From Lachnospiraceae bacterium (GTDB lineage: Bacteria > Bacillota_A > Clostridia > Lachnospirales > Lachnospiraceae): a stretch of DNA of 64,000 nt. This document shows positions 56,448-63,850 of the stretch, piece after piece. The notes beneath the pieces are model-generated. The model was given only the letters and a program-made list of their open reading frames with translations. It was not told where the DNA came from and did no database searches. The DNA lies in contig JAIKXV010000038.1 of NCBI GenBank assembly GCA_024683935.1, forward strand, positions 24,194 through 88,193, in the 5' to 3' direction. Position 1 is the stretch's first letter, and every line of letters begins with the position of its first letter. A program made the translations under genes and the position numbers.

Positions 56448-57869
56448 CTATTCTTTCCCGTTCCAGCAGTAGGTGCACAGATCGCAGGGTTTCAGCCCCA
56501 CAGCCTCTGTCATGTCATCCAGCCTGTGATAGTGGAGGGTGGTAAATTTCAGCTGCTGTCTGATATCCTCCAGCATGGCTGCATACTCGCTGCTTTCCGG
56601 ATCCGCATATTTATCCAGCACCTCCGGAGCGGGATCCGAACTCCCCTCCAGCTTCTCAATGACCCTTCTGGTGATCAGCTCCATCTCCGAATTGGATCTG
56701 CTGAAATTCAGATATTTGCATCCGAAGATAAGCGGCGGACAGGCGGGCCTGATATGCACTTCCGCAGCGCCGTTATTAAAGAGATATTCCGTAGTTTCCC
56801 TTAACTGCGTTCCCCGGACAATGGAATCGTCTATCAGAAGGAGGCTCTTATCCCTGATAAGCTCCTGCACCGGTATCAGCTTCATCTTCGCGATGAGATT
56901 CCTCTTGCTCTGATGTGTGGGCATAAATGAACGGGGCCAGGTAGGCGTATATTTCACAAAGGGTCTTCCGTAGTTTATGCCGGATTCATTGGAGTATCCT
57001 ATAGCGTGCGCGACTCCTGAGTCCGGAACCCCTGCCACCACATCGGGACTGATGCCTCTGTCCCTGTCCCTTCGCGCCAGGGCGGCTCCGCAGTTATATC
57101 GTATCTTTTCCACATTCAGCCCTTCATAGGTTGACGCCGGAAAACCATAGTAGATCCAGAGGAAGGTGCATATCTTCATTTTATCTAAAGCCGCTTCCTT
57201 AACCTCATATCCGTCGGGGGTAATGAAGACTATCTCTCCCGGTCCCAGCTCGTATTCATGGCTGTAGCCCAGATTCAGAAAGGAGAAGGATTCAAAGCAG
57301 ACACAGTGGGCACCCTCCTTCTTTCCTATCTCCACCGGAGTTCTGCCGAAACGGTCTCTGGCGGCATAAATACCTTTTTCCGTCATTATCAGGATGGTCA
57401 TTGATCCCTTTATGATCTCCTGGGCATAGCGTATTCCCTCGGTAATGGTATCCTTCTGGTTAATGAGCGCCGCCGTAAGCTCTGTGGGATTGATATCCCC
57501 TCCGCTCATTTCTAGGAAATGCGCATGATTATTCCTGAAGGTCAGTTTTTCCAGTTCATCGATATTATTTATCTTTCCTACGGTTGTTATGGAATAAGTG
57601 CCGTGATGTGAGCGGACTATAAGAGGCTGGGGTTCAAAATCACTTATACAGCCGATGCCGAGATTACCCTTCATCTTCTGTATATCGCCGTCGAATTTCG
57701 GACGGAAATAGGAATTCTCTATATTGTGGATCGCCCGGTTAAAGCCCTCCTCTCTGCCGTAAACCGCCATTCCCGCTCTTCTGGTTCCGAGATGGGAATG
57801 GTAATCCGTCCCGTAAAACAGGTCGAAAACACAGTCTTCATGAGATGCCACTCCGAAAAAACCACCCAT
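56448..57869 (-). CDS. PurF-like phosphoribosyltransferase lacking the catalytic N-terminal Cys
   Basis: A 473-residue homologue of glutamine PRPP amidotransferase. Classic PurF begins (M)CGVFGI, and the Cys is the glutaminase nucleophile; here the start is MGGFFGVASHEDC, so Gly replaces it. An in-frame stop lies just upstream, so this is not a wrong start. The phosphoribosyltransferase half is intact (VAGVPDSGVAHAIGYSNE, LLLIDDSIVRGTQLRET). Cysteines matching the Fe-S ligands of Bacillus PurF may be kept (KICTFLW, KPCDLCTYC at the end). It may use free ammonia or another amine, or be regulatory. It heads the transcript with the DUF1846 and ROK genes. Confidence 0.85.
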   Translation of the reverse strand: MGGFFGVASHEDCVFDLFYGTDYHSHLGTRRAGMAVYGREEGFNRAIHNIENSYFRPKFDGDIQKMKGNLGIGCISDFEPQPLIVRSHHGTYSITTVGKINNIDELEKLTFRNNHAHFLEMSGGDINPTELTAALINQKDTITEGIRYAQEIIKGSMTILIMTEKGIYAARDRFGRTPVEIGKKEGAHCVCFESFSFLNLGYSHEYELGPGEIVFITPDGYEVKEAALDKMKICTFLWIYYGFPASTYEGLNVEKIRYNCGAALARRDRDRGISPDVVAGVPDSGVAHAIGYSNESGINYGRPFVKYTPTWPRSFMPTHQSKRNLIAKMKLIPVQELIRDKSLLLIDDSIVRGTQLRETTEYLFNNGAAEVHIRPACPPLIFGCKYLNFSRSNSEMELITRRVIEKLEGSSDPAPEVLDKYADPESSEYAAMLEDIRQQLKFTTLHYHRLDDMTEAVGLKPCDLCTYCWNGKE

Positions 57870-57949
57870 ATTGTTTGCATTATCCTTTCATAACAGTGAT
57901 CCGGCGCTTTTGACGTCCGAATCATTTTAAGCAACGGAATTATGATACC

Positions 57950-57994
57950 ATAAAAAAGGAAAAGACCCAACCCGGTATTACCGGAGCTGAGTCT
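57950..57994 (-). terminator. terminator after the MalFG-type operon
   Basis: On the minus strand AGACTCAGCT pairs with GGTTGGGTCT using several G-U pairs, then CGGT with ACCG, followed by TTTTCCTTTTTT. The G-U pairs make it much more stable on this strand. It is 22 bases after the last permease gene. Confidence 0.75.
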
Positions 57995-58015
57995 CTTACT
58001 GTCATTTTTTCAGCA

Positions 58016-58885
58016 TTATCCCTTCACGCCGCCCAGGGTAACTCCTCCCACAATGAACTTGGAAAGAACGAGATAAACCAGGATAACAGGGAAGATGGAA
58101 AATGCGATCATCATATAAACCTGTCCCATATCGAACTTCAGCCAGTCGGCGCTTCGAAGCTGGGCTATCAGAATGGGAAGTGTCTTCTTTGTATCCGTAT
58201 GCAGTACCAGTGCAGGTGTGAAGTAGTTGTTCCAGCTGTATACGAAGCTGAATATAGCCTGCACGGCTATTGCCGGTTTCATAAGCGGCACCACTATCTG
58301 ATTAAAGGTTCTGAACTCTCCCGCACCGTCAATACGCGCCGCCTCTATCAGAGACAGGGGAAGCATGGAGTCCATATACTGCTTCATATAGAAGAATACA
58401 GCAGGTGAAGCTATAGACGGAATTATCAGCGGGATAAAGCTGTCATCCAGATTCATCCTGCCTATCAACTGCAGGAAACCAAGTGCCGTAACCTGTGTAG
58501 GTATCATCATAACCATAAGGATAAAGGCAAACATGAACTTCTTTAACCTGAACTCATAAGCATGGATCGCATAAGCGGTCATTGTTGAAAAATAAGTACT
58601 GAGGGCAGCTGCGCATGTTGCGATGAAGAAGGAATTAAAGAGTCCGTTAAATACCGGAAGGGTTCCATTCTTCAGGCTGTTCCAGTTTTCAATAAGGTAT
58701 GCACCCGGCAGGGCAGCAAAACCCGACTTCAATTCGGAATTTGACCTGGTGGCATTGATAAAGAGCACATAAAACCAGAACAGGCAGAGGAATGATGCCA
58801 GTATCAGTACCAAATATGCAATGAATCTCCTTGCATGGACGGAGGTTCCGTTTTCTTTATGCCGTATTACATTTGATTCAGCCAT
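58016..58885 (-). CDS. carbohydrate ABC transporter permease (MalG type)
   Basis: A 289-residue permease starting at the ATG at 58885, with GGGAGGTG upstream; the GTG at 58903 overlapping the previous gene is less likely. It has six membrane helices and the EAA loop MDSMLPLSLIEAARIDGAGE, which docks the ATPase. It ends with SKFIVGGVTLGGVKG as in the MalG family. The operon encodes no ATPase, so a shared MsmK/MalK-type ATPase from elsewhere is expected. Confidence 0.93.
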   Translation of the reverse strand: MAESNVIRHKENGTSVHARRFIAYLVLILASFLCLFWFYVLFINATRSNSELKSGFAALPGAYLIENWNSLKNGTLPVFNGLFNSFFIATCAAALSTYFSTMTAYAIHAYEFRLKKFMFAFILMVMMIPTQVTALGFLQLIGRMNLDDSFIPLIIPSIASPAVFFYMKQYMDSMLPLSLIEAARIDGAGEFRTFNQIVVPLMKPAIAVQAIFSFVYSWNNYFTPALVLHTDTKKTLPILIAQLRSADWLKFDMGQVYMMIAFSIFPVILVYLVLSKFIVGGVTLGGVKG

Positions 58886-58899
58886 TCTCTTCACCTCCC

Positions 58900-59805
58900 T
58901 CACTTTTCGCTCTTAGAGCTTGAAAATGCAAACACCAGGTAGCTTAAGATCGCAGTAACTATAAACATGAATACCGATACAGCACCGCCGAGACCAAAAT
59001 TCTTGCTGTACAGATGCTTATTGAGATACATGACAAGCGTCATTGTGGAACGCATGGGATCTCCGGTTCCGTTGGTAAATATCTGCGGAACATCAAACAT
59101 CTGCAGGCCTCCGATAAGGGATGTTATCATGACGTAGATCAGTATCGGCTTCAGCAGGGGCATTGTTATCTTAAAGAAAACCTGACCGGCAGTAGCGCCG
59201 TCAACCTGTGCCGCCTCAAAGAGTGCGGGATCTATGCCCAGCATTCCTGCCATCAGAAGAATAGTCGTGTTTCCAAACCACATTATACAGTTCATGAACG
59301 CTATAAGGCAGCGTACTGACCAGACATGGGACATGAAAACGAAAGGTTCCGAAATAAAACCCATCTGCATAAGCATGGCATTAATGGGGCCGCCTTCCGC
59401 AAACAGGGTAAAGAACAGCATTGAAAAGGCGGATGCCATGATAAGATTCGGAAGATATATCACGGTCTTGAAAAATGTCTGGAATTTAAGTCTGAGGGAA
59501 GGATCCGTAAACCATGCGGCGAGCAGCAGCGAAATGAGTATCTGCGGCACAAAGCCCATAGCCCACATGATCATGGTATTGCAGAAATAAGTGGGAAGAT
59601 CTCCGTTTGTGATTATCGTCACATAGTTTTGTATTCCCACAAAATTCGGTCCTATCTGCATCAGGCCCGATCTGTAATTCTCAAAAAAAGAATTGTATAT
59701 GGTTGATACCATGGGTATCATCTGAAATACCACATAAACTACAACAAAGGGAATAAGGAATATATATCCCCATTTATTATAACTTACTACCTTGCTCTTC
59801 TTCAT
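58900..59805 (-). CDS. carbohydrate ABC transporter permease (MalF type)
   Basis: A 301-residue permease with the chosen ATG at 59805 behind AGGAAGGGAA. It has six membrane helices and the EAA-type loop MAGMLGIDPALFEAAQVDGA. VVFQMIPMVSTIYNSFFENY opens the periplasmic-side segment typical of the family. It partners the MalG-type permease, whose gene region overlaps its stop codon. A strong hairpin separates it from the binding-protein gene. Confidence 0.93.
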   Translation of the reverse strand: MKKSKVVSYNKWGYIFLIPFVVVYVVFQMIPMVSTIYNSFFENYRSGLMQIGPNFVGIQNYVTIITNGDLPTYFCNTMIMWAMGFVPQILISLLLAAWFTDPSLRLKFQTFFKTVIYLPNLIMASAFSMLFFTLFAEGGPINAMLMQMGFISEPFVFMSHVWSVRCLIAFMNCIMWFGNTTILLMAGMLGIDPALFEAAQVDGATAGQVFFKITMPLLKPILIYVMITSLIGGLQMFDVPQIFTNGTGDPMRSTMTLVMYLNKHLYSKNFGLGGAVSVFMFIVTAILSYLVFAFSSSKSEK

Positions 59806-59835
59806 AGCCGTTCCCTTCCTCATTATTGAGAGTCA

Positions 59836-59857
59836 CGCCGCTGCAGAAGCAGCGGCG
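59836..59857 (-). promoter_or_regulatory. intercistronic hairpin after the binding-protein gene
   Basis: CGCCGCTG and CAGCGGCG form a perfect eight-base-pair GC-rich stem with a six-base loop, between the binding-protein and MalF genes. No U-run follows. It probably stabilises the binding-protein mRNA, as in other importer operons. Confidence 0.6.
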
Positions 59858-59871
59858 CGGTTCTAATCTTA

Positions 59872-61218
59872 TCACTCGGCTGTAAGCTCAGGATACTTCT
59901 CAACTATAGCCTTCTTGAACATATCAAGTGCCTCGTCAAGAGAAGCATTTCCGTCATAGTAGTTCTTCATAGCGTGCTGCAGCTCTTCATTACATCCCTG
60001 ATCATATGCGCTCTGGTTTGAAAGATCACATTTCTCAGCTCCTGCGCAGAAGAGTGACAGAGGGTTCTGTCCGCCAAGTACGGCAAATGCGTATGCATCA
60101 TCGGTAGATGCTTTTTCCATAGCGGGCTTATTGTTAACGAAATCACTGTCCTTGGCAACTATGTCAAGCATGATATCCTCGTTGGCTGTAAGCTGCTTCA
60201 TGATGTCGCAAACAAGAGTCTTGTTGTCTGTTCCTGCACATCCACAGATCCAGGTTCCGCCCCAGAAGAAGCCCTGAGGTCCTTCGGTAGCTCCCCAGCC
60301 GCCTGCATTGGCAATGGAGCCTTCCTCGTCAGCTGCCATACAGAAATTGATGAGCCATGCGGGTCCGAAGTAGCAGAATACCTTTCCGTCGGGATAGAAG
60401 CCCTTGCTCCAGTCATCACTCCAGAGATCGTTTGTGGTTCCTACTTCTCCGGCGTCATTCATTCTCTTTGTGATATCGATCCAGTTCTTCAGGCTGTCAT
60501 CTATAACAACCTTTCCATCCTGTACCCACTTGCCGGAAACATTGTTTGAGAATACACGATAGGAGTCATTAACGGAAGAAACCATATAGTATCCGGCGGC
60601 CTTCATCTGCTCTGCTGTCTTTTCGAAGGTTGCCCAGTCAGCAACTGCCTTCTGTACCTCAGCAGGATCATCGGATCCGAGAACTTCCTTTGCAACTTCT
60701 CTGTTATAGATAAGTGCTCCGGGACAGCCCTGCCACGAAAGGCCCTTCAGCACTCCCTTGGAATCAGTCATAACGTCCTGTGTATATTTGTACTGGTTTT
60801 TCAGATCATCATCCGTAATTCCTAAATCCTTTACGGGAACCGCATAGTCTGTATCAACATACTTAAGTGCATAGTCAGCTTCCACAAGGAACATATCAAT
60901 CTTGTCATCAGCCGCTGCTTTATCCTGTTTAAGAAGGGTCTCATCCAGATTGTTCTGGTATGCGTTATCCTGGTTAGGAGTTATATTCCACTTAACAGTT
61001 ACATCTCCGATCTTACCTGTGGTCGAATCTGTCTCCTCATATCCGGGATAGTGGTCTGTTACCCTTGACTTGAATTCTTCATTCCAGCAGTAGATGTTGA
61101 GAACCTTTCCTCCGTCGCTTACCGCTGAAGCTGATGAACCTCCCGCACCGCCGCAGGCAGTGAGAAGACCTGCTGTCATTGTTACAGAAAGTAATGCCGC
61201 CATTATCTTCTTTTTCAT
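59872..61218 (-). CDS. extracellular sugar-binding lipoprotein (family 1 type)
   Basis: A 448-residue protein starting at the ATG at 61218, which has AAGGAGGT nine bases upstream. The signal peptide is MKKKIMAALLSVTMTAGLLT followed by AC (lipobox LTAC, Cys22). The mature protein has the features of large sugar-binding proteins: KVLNIYCWNEEFKSRVTDHY at the start, aromatic-rich segments and WGATEGPQGFFWGGTWICG near the C-terminal lobe. It captures an oligosaccharide for the MalFG-type permeases; the nearby glycogen phosphorylase would suit a glucan, but this is weak evidence. Confidence 0.9.
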   Translation of the reverse strand: MKKKIMAALLSVTMTAGLLTACGGAGGSSASAVSDGGKVLNIYCWNEEFKSRVTDHYPGYEETDSTTGKIGDVTVKWNITPNQDNAYQNNLDETLLKQDKAAADDKIDMFLVEADYALKYVDTDYAVPVKDLGITDDDLKNQYKYTQDVMTDSKGVLKGLSWQGCPGALIYNREVAKEVLGSDDPAEVQKAVADWATFEKTAEQMKAAGYYMVSSVNDSYRVFSNNVSGKWVQDGKVVIDDSLKNWIDITKRMNDAGEVGTTNDLWSDDWSKGFYPDGKVFCYFGPAWLINFCMAADEEGSIANAGGWGATEGPQGFFWGGTWICGCAGTDNKTLVCDIMKQLTANEDIMLDIVAKDSDFVNNKPAMEKASTDDAYAFAVLGGQNPLSLFCAGAEKCDLSNQSAYDQGCNEELQHAMKNYYDGNASLDEALDMFKKAIVEKYPELTAE

Positions 61219-61270
61219 AACTTGAATACCTCCTTGGATTAAACCTTTTTTTTGCATTTATTTATTTAAA

Positions 61271-61287
61271 ATCGGTTCTCAGCCGAT
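61271..61287 (-). terminator. weak hairpin between lacI-type gene and binding-protein gene
   Basis: ATCGG and CCGAT form a five-base-pair stem, followed on the minus strand by TTTTAAAT. It may end part of the regulator transcript. No promoter is evident in the remaining space, so the binding-protein gene may depend on read-through. Confidence 0.35.
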
Positions 61288-61296
61288 CTTAAACCT

Positions 61297-62322
61297 TTAC
61301 GATATCTTTCTGACCGTGCCTCCGGTCTCCAGATTTCCTTCAACCACCACCTGCTCTATGAGAGTGGCCTTGGGGTTATTGATCATGTCTATCAGCCGTT
61401 CTGCCGCTTCCCTTCCGATCTTCTCCGTATCCTGTGCCACGGTGGTGAGCTGGGGAATGACCCTGGCAGCTATCTCGGTTCCGTCATAACCTGCAATTGA
61501 AATATCCTCCGGGATCTGCAGTCCCTTTTCCCTTATGGCGTTCATACCGCCGAAGGACGATACATCATCCGGGAAAAGTATGCATGTGGGCGGATCCGGC
61601 AGCTCCAGCAGCTTCCTCGTGGCTCTGTAAGCCGCTTCGGAATCCCTGTAGGGCGAGGCGATCACGTATTCATCAGGGATCGTAAGCCCGAAACCCTGCA
61701 GAGTCTTATAAAAGCTTGCCAGCCTTGCCTGTGTCACGGAAGACTCCAGTCCGTGTATATACGCTATCTTCCGGTGTCCCATCTTATAAATATATGTGAC
61801 CAGATCCTTTATGCCTTTTGCATTGTCCGAAACTATGGCGATCCTGTTGTAAAAGATATGGTCTATGGTAACTACCGGTATACTGCTGTTTATCAGCTCG
61901 TCGACCTGGGGATCAAAGAAATCCACACAGGCTATCACTACTCCGTCAAAGCCCCTGTACATGGCGTGTGCCAGGTAGGTCATATTGTCCGACCGGCTCT
62001 TATCCGCATTTATAAAAGTGATGTCAAATCCGTTCTGTTCTGCGTATCTCTTGAAGCTGTCCAGCACATGGGAAAAATAGTCATGGGTAAGTCCGCTGTT
62101 AGCCTCATCTACAAAAAGGACTCCTATGTTATTGGATCTTTTTGTCTTCAGCGCCTGAGCTGCGGCATTCGGATGGTAACCAAGTTTCTCGGCAACCCTT
62201 CTGATATTCTCCTTGGTATCCTGCCCGATATCGCTGTGGTCGTTCAGCGCCTTGGAAACTGTCGCTATGGATACTCCGCAAGCCCTGGATATATCTTTTA
62301 ATGAAACGGCGTTTCTTGCCAT
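61297..62322 (-). CDS. LacI-family regulator of the adjacent importer
   Basis: A 341-residue repressor. The N-terminal helix-turn-helix and hinge are VSLKDISRACGVSIATVSKA and ALNDHSDIG..HPNAAAQALKTK, followed by a periplasmic-binding-like ligand domain (NIGVLFVDEANSGLTHDYFS, FDGVVIACVDFFDPQ, CILFPDDVSSFGGMNAIRE). It precedes the importer genes in the same direction. Two CGTTTTCG-containing sites lie upstream and suggest autoregulation. An AGAGGAGA ribosome site supports the start. Confidence 0.92.
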   Translation of the reverse strand: MARNAVSLKDISRACGVSIATVSKALNDHSDIGQDTKENIRRVAEKLGYHPNAAAQALKTKRSNNIGVLFVDEANSGLTHDYFSHVLDSFKRYAEQNGFDITFINADKSRSDNMTYLAHAMYRGFDGVVIACVDFFDPQVDELINSSIPVVTIDHIFYNRIAIVSDNAKGIKDLVTYIYKMGHRKIAYIHGLESSVTQARLASFYKTLQGFGLTIPDEYVIASPYRDSEAAYRATRKLLELPDPPTCILFPDDVSSFGGMNAIREKGLQIPEDISIAGYDGTEIAARVIPQLTTVAQDTEKIGREAAERLIDMINNPKATLIEQVVVEGNLETGGTVRKIS

Positions 62323-62354
62323 TGTCTCCTCTTTTAGATAAATACCTGTTCCTT

Positions 62355-62422
62355 AATCGTTTTCGAATATAAATCGCCATAATGCTGTCTATATGGCCGG
62401 TGTTTTTTCTAAAACGTTTTCG
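62355..62422 (-). promoter_or_regulatory. two LacI-type operator candidates
   Basis: AATCGTTTTCGAAT (62355-62368) and AAAACGTTTTCG (62411-62422) share CGTTTTCG and are 56 bases apart. AAAACGTTTT is a perfect palindrome with the central CG typical of LacI-family sites. They lie 30-100 bases before the regulator start, suggesting looping and autorepression. Confidence 0.5.
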
Positions 62423-62595
62423 TAACCTAATCGTACTACCCATTCGCCAAAAAAGCAAGTCCTATTATGTATATTTTACCAAAAAAGCACCTGATATCTA
62501 CAACTTTGGGAGATTTTGACGAAAGCCATTCGCATTTTACGAAAATTTTTTCGTTATTTTTATGAGAATTGCTCAAAAATACGAAAATTTAACTT

Positions 62596-62709
62596 AAAAA
62601 GCAGCCTGAAAAAGGCTGCTAAAAACACTGATACCCGACGATAAAGGGGAGAATTAAGGTCGTCGGGTATCTGAAAATATGAGGGTAGAAGTTGCAAATC
62701 AACAACTCT
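62596..62709 (-). ncRNA. candidate intergenic small RNA
   Basis: About 114 bases between a near-consensus promoter and a rho-independent terminator, with no open frame. On the minus strand it has a short 5' stem (AGTTG/CAACT), a single-stranded CTACCCTC segment, and an eleven-base-pair stem (ATACCCGACGA with TCGTCGGGTAT, 62631-62670). The 18-base loop of that stem contains TTCTCCCCTTT. The terminator stem AGCAGCCT/AGGCTGCT then runs into TTTTT. Exposed C-rich segments complementary to ribosome sites are typical of Firmicutes regulatory RNAs. The alternative is a leader of the lacI-type gene 270 bases downstream. Confidence 0.55.
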
Positions 62710-62715
62710 TAGGGC

Positions 62716-62744
62716 AGTTTAACATTTTATTCCGTTTCTGTCAA
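62716..62744 (-). promoter_or_regulatory. promoter of the candidate small RNA
   Basis: On the minus strand a consensus TTGACA, exactly 17 bases, then TAACT-like TAAACT. It lies just after the carbamate kinase terminator and points to the small RNA and the lacI-type gene. It is one of the three strongest promoter matches in the window. Confidence 0.7.
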
Positions 62745-62749
62745 CGAAA

Positions 62750-62767
62750 ATCACAATATTTTGTGAT
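62750..62767 (-). terminator. terminator candidate after the carbamate kinase gene
   Basis: ATCACAA and TTGTGAT form a seven-base-pair AT-rich stem with a four-base loop. On the minus strand TTTCG follows. It is 48 bases after the carbamate kinase stop. An operator is an alternative reading. Confidence 0.4.
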
Positions 62768-62814
62768 AAGAAAGATTAAAAAACACTATATATGCTATTT
62801 TCGCGCGGAAATCC

Positions 62815-63750
62815 TTATTTCCTGATCCTGGTGCCGTTCTTTCCGGCTATGGCGTCCTCTATGGCCTCGATACTTGTTATCAGCACCTCTGCATCTGTTC
62901 TTTCCTCTAAAAAGTCGAGAGCCGCCTGGATCTTGGGTTTCATGGTTCCCTCTTCGAACTGGCCTTCTTCCATCAGCCTCTCTGCTTCGGCTGCGCTGAG
63001 TTCCGGCAGTGATTCCTCATCTTCCCGGCCGAAATTCTTTTTAACGCTGTCAACGCCGGTAAGGATTATCAGCATGTCTGCCTGAAGCTTCTTCGCAAGA
63101 AGAGATGCTATGCTGTCCTTTTCAATAACCGCGCTGGCCCCCTTCAGTTCACAGTTCTGCTCTATCACGGGGATGCCGCCGCCTCCTGCTGCTATGACTA
63201 TCATTCCTGCATCATAAAGCGTCCGTATGGCGTCTATCTCCACTATTTCCAAGGGTTTCGGCGTTGCCACTACCCGGAGATATCCCTTCCCGGGGTCTTC
63301 CTTTGTGAAATTCCCCTTTCTCTCTTCCATAGCCGCTTCTTCAGCGGTCATATGCCTGCCTATCACCTTTGCGGGATGATAGAAGGCATCATCATAGGGA
63401 TCCACCGTAACCTGGGTCAGAACCGTTGCCACGTTTCTGCTTATACCTTTTTTCAGCAGTTCCCCCTTCAGGGAATTCTGCAGGTCATAACCCACATAGC
63501 CCTGGCTCATTGCCGAGCATACACACATTGCCGCCGGTGAATAATCTGGATATATCCTCCGGAGTTCTGTCATGGCCTTATGTATCATGGAAACCTGCGG
63601 TCCGTTGGAATGGGTGATCGCGAGGTCATATCCCTCTTCCGCCAGATCTGCCAGTGCGTGGGCAGTGAGTTTTACCTGATCCCACTGTTCTGCTGTTGTG
63701 TAGCCCAATGCGTTGTGTCCCAGGGACACTACGGCACGCTTATTATTCAT
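62815..63750 (-). CDS. arcC: carbamate kinase-like enzyme with GHNA loop
   Basis: A 311-residue amino acid kinase-fold protein of the carbamate kinase group. Family blocks are AITHSNGPQVSMIHKAM, MSQGYVGYDLQNSL, VLTQVTVDPYDDAF, IVIAAGGGGIPVI and ADMLIILTGVDSV. The usual N-terminal ALGGNAL is changed to SLGHNALG, placing a His in the phosphate-binding loop. It would make ATP from carbamoyl phosphate and ADP. No arginine deiminase or carbamoyltransferase gene is in the window, so the source of carbamoyl phosphate is unclear. The start has AAGAGGT upstream. Confidence 0.85.
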   Translation of the reverse strand: MNNKRAVVSLGHNALGYTTAEQWDQVKLTAHALADLAEEGYDLAITHSNGPQVSMIHKAMTELRRIYPDYSPAAMCVCSAMSQGYVGYDLQNSLKGELLKKGISRNVATVLTQVTVDPYDDAFYHPAKVIGRHMTAEEAAMEERKGNFTKEDPGKGYLRVVATPKPLEIVEIDAIRTLYDAGMIVIAAGGGGIPVIEQNCELKGASAVIEKDSIASLLAKKLQADMLIILTGVDSVKKNFGREDEESLPELSAAEAERLMEEGQFEEGTMKPKIQAALDFLEERTDAEVLITSIEAIEDAIAGKNGTRIRK

Positions 63751-63775
63751 AACAATTTACCTCTTAACACGGGAT

Positions 63776-63815
63776 GTGCAGCCGATATAAATGCCGCTTC
63801 GCGGTGCGGCTGCAC
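63776..63815 (-). repeat. GC-rich inverted repeat between glgP and carbamate kinase genes
   Basis: GTGCAGCCG and CGGCTGCAC form a nine-base-pair outer stem around GCCGC/GCGGT-rich inner sequence. No U-run follows. It forms a pair with the hairpin at 63819-63850. Confidence 0.5.
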
Positions 63816-63818
63816 AGG

Positions 63819-63850
63819 GTAGTACATTCCGCTATCGCGGAATATACTAC
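63819..63850 (-). repeat. long hairpin overlapping the glgP stop codon
   Basis: GTAGTA-C-ATTCCGC and GCGGAAT-A-TACTAC pair over 13 positions with one mismatch, around TATC. The stop codon of the phosphorylase gene (63847-63849) lies in the outer arm. No U-run is present. It could protect the 3' end of the mRNA or be a mobile repeat unit. Confidence 0.55.

Noticed and set aside
57870..57950. Purine riboswitch or PurR site before the purF-like gene
   Set aside because: I looked for the paired loops of a purine riboswitch and for a PurBox pair, and saw neither.
62323..62595. A small gene in the 270 bases before the lacI-type gene
   Set aside because: No open frame with a ribosome site; the segment is AT-rich and holds only the operator-like sites.
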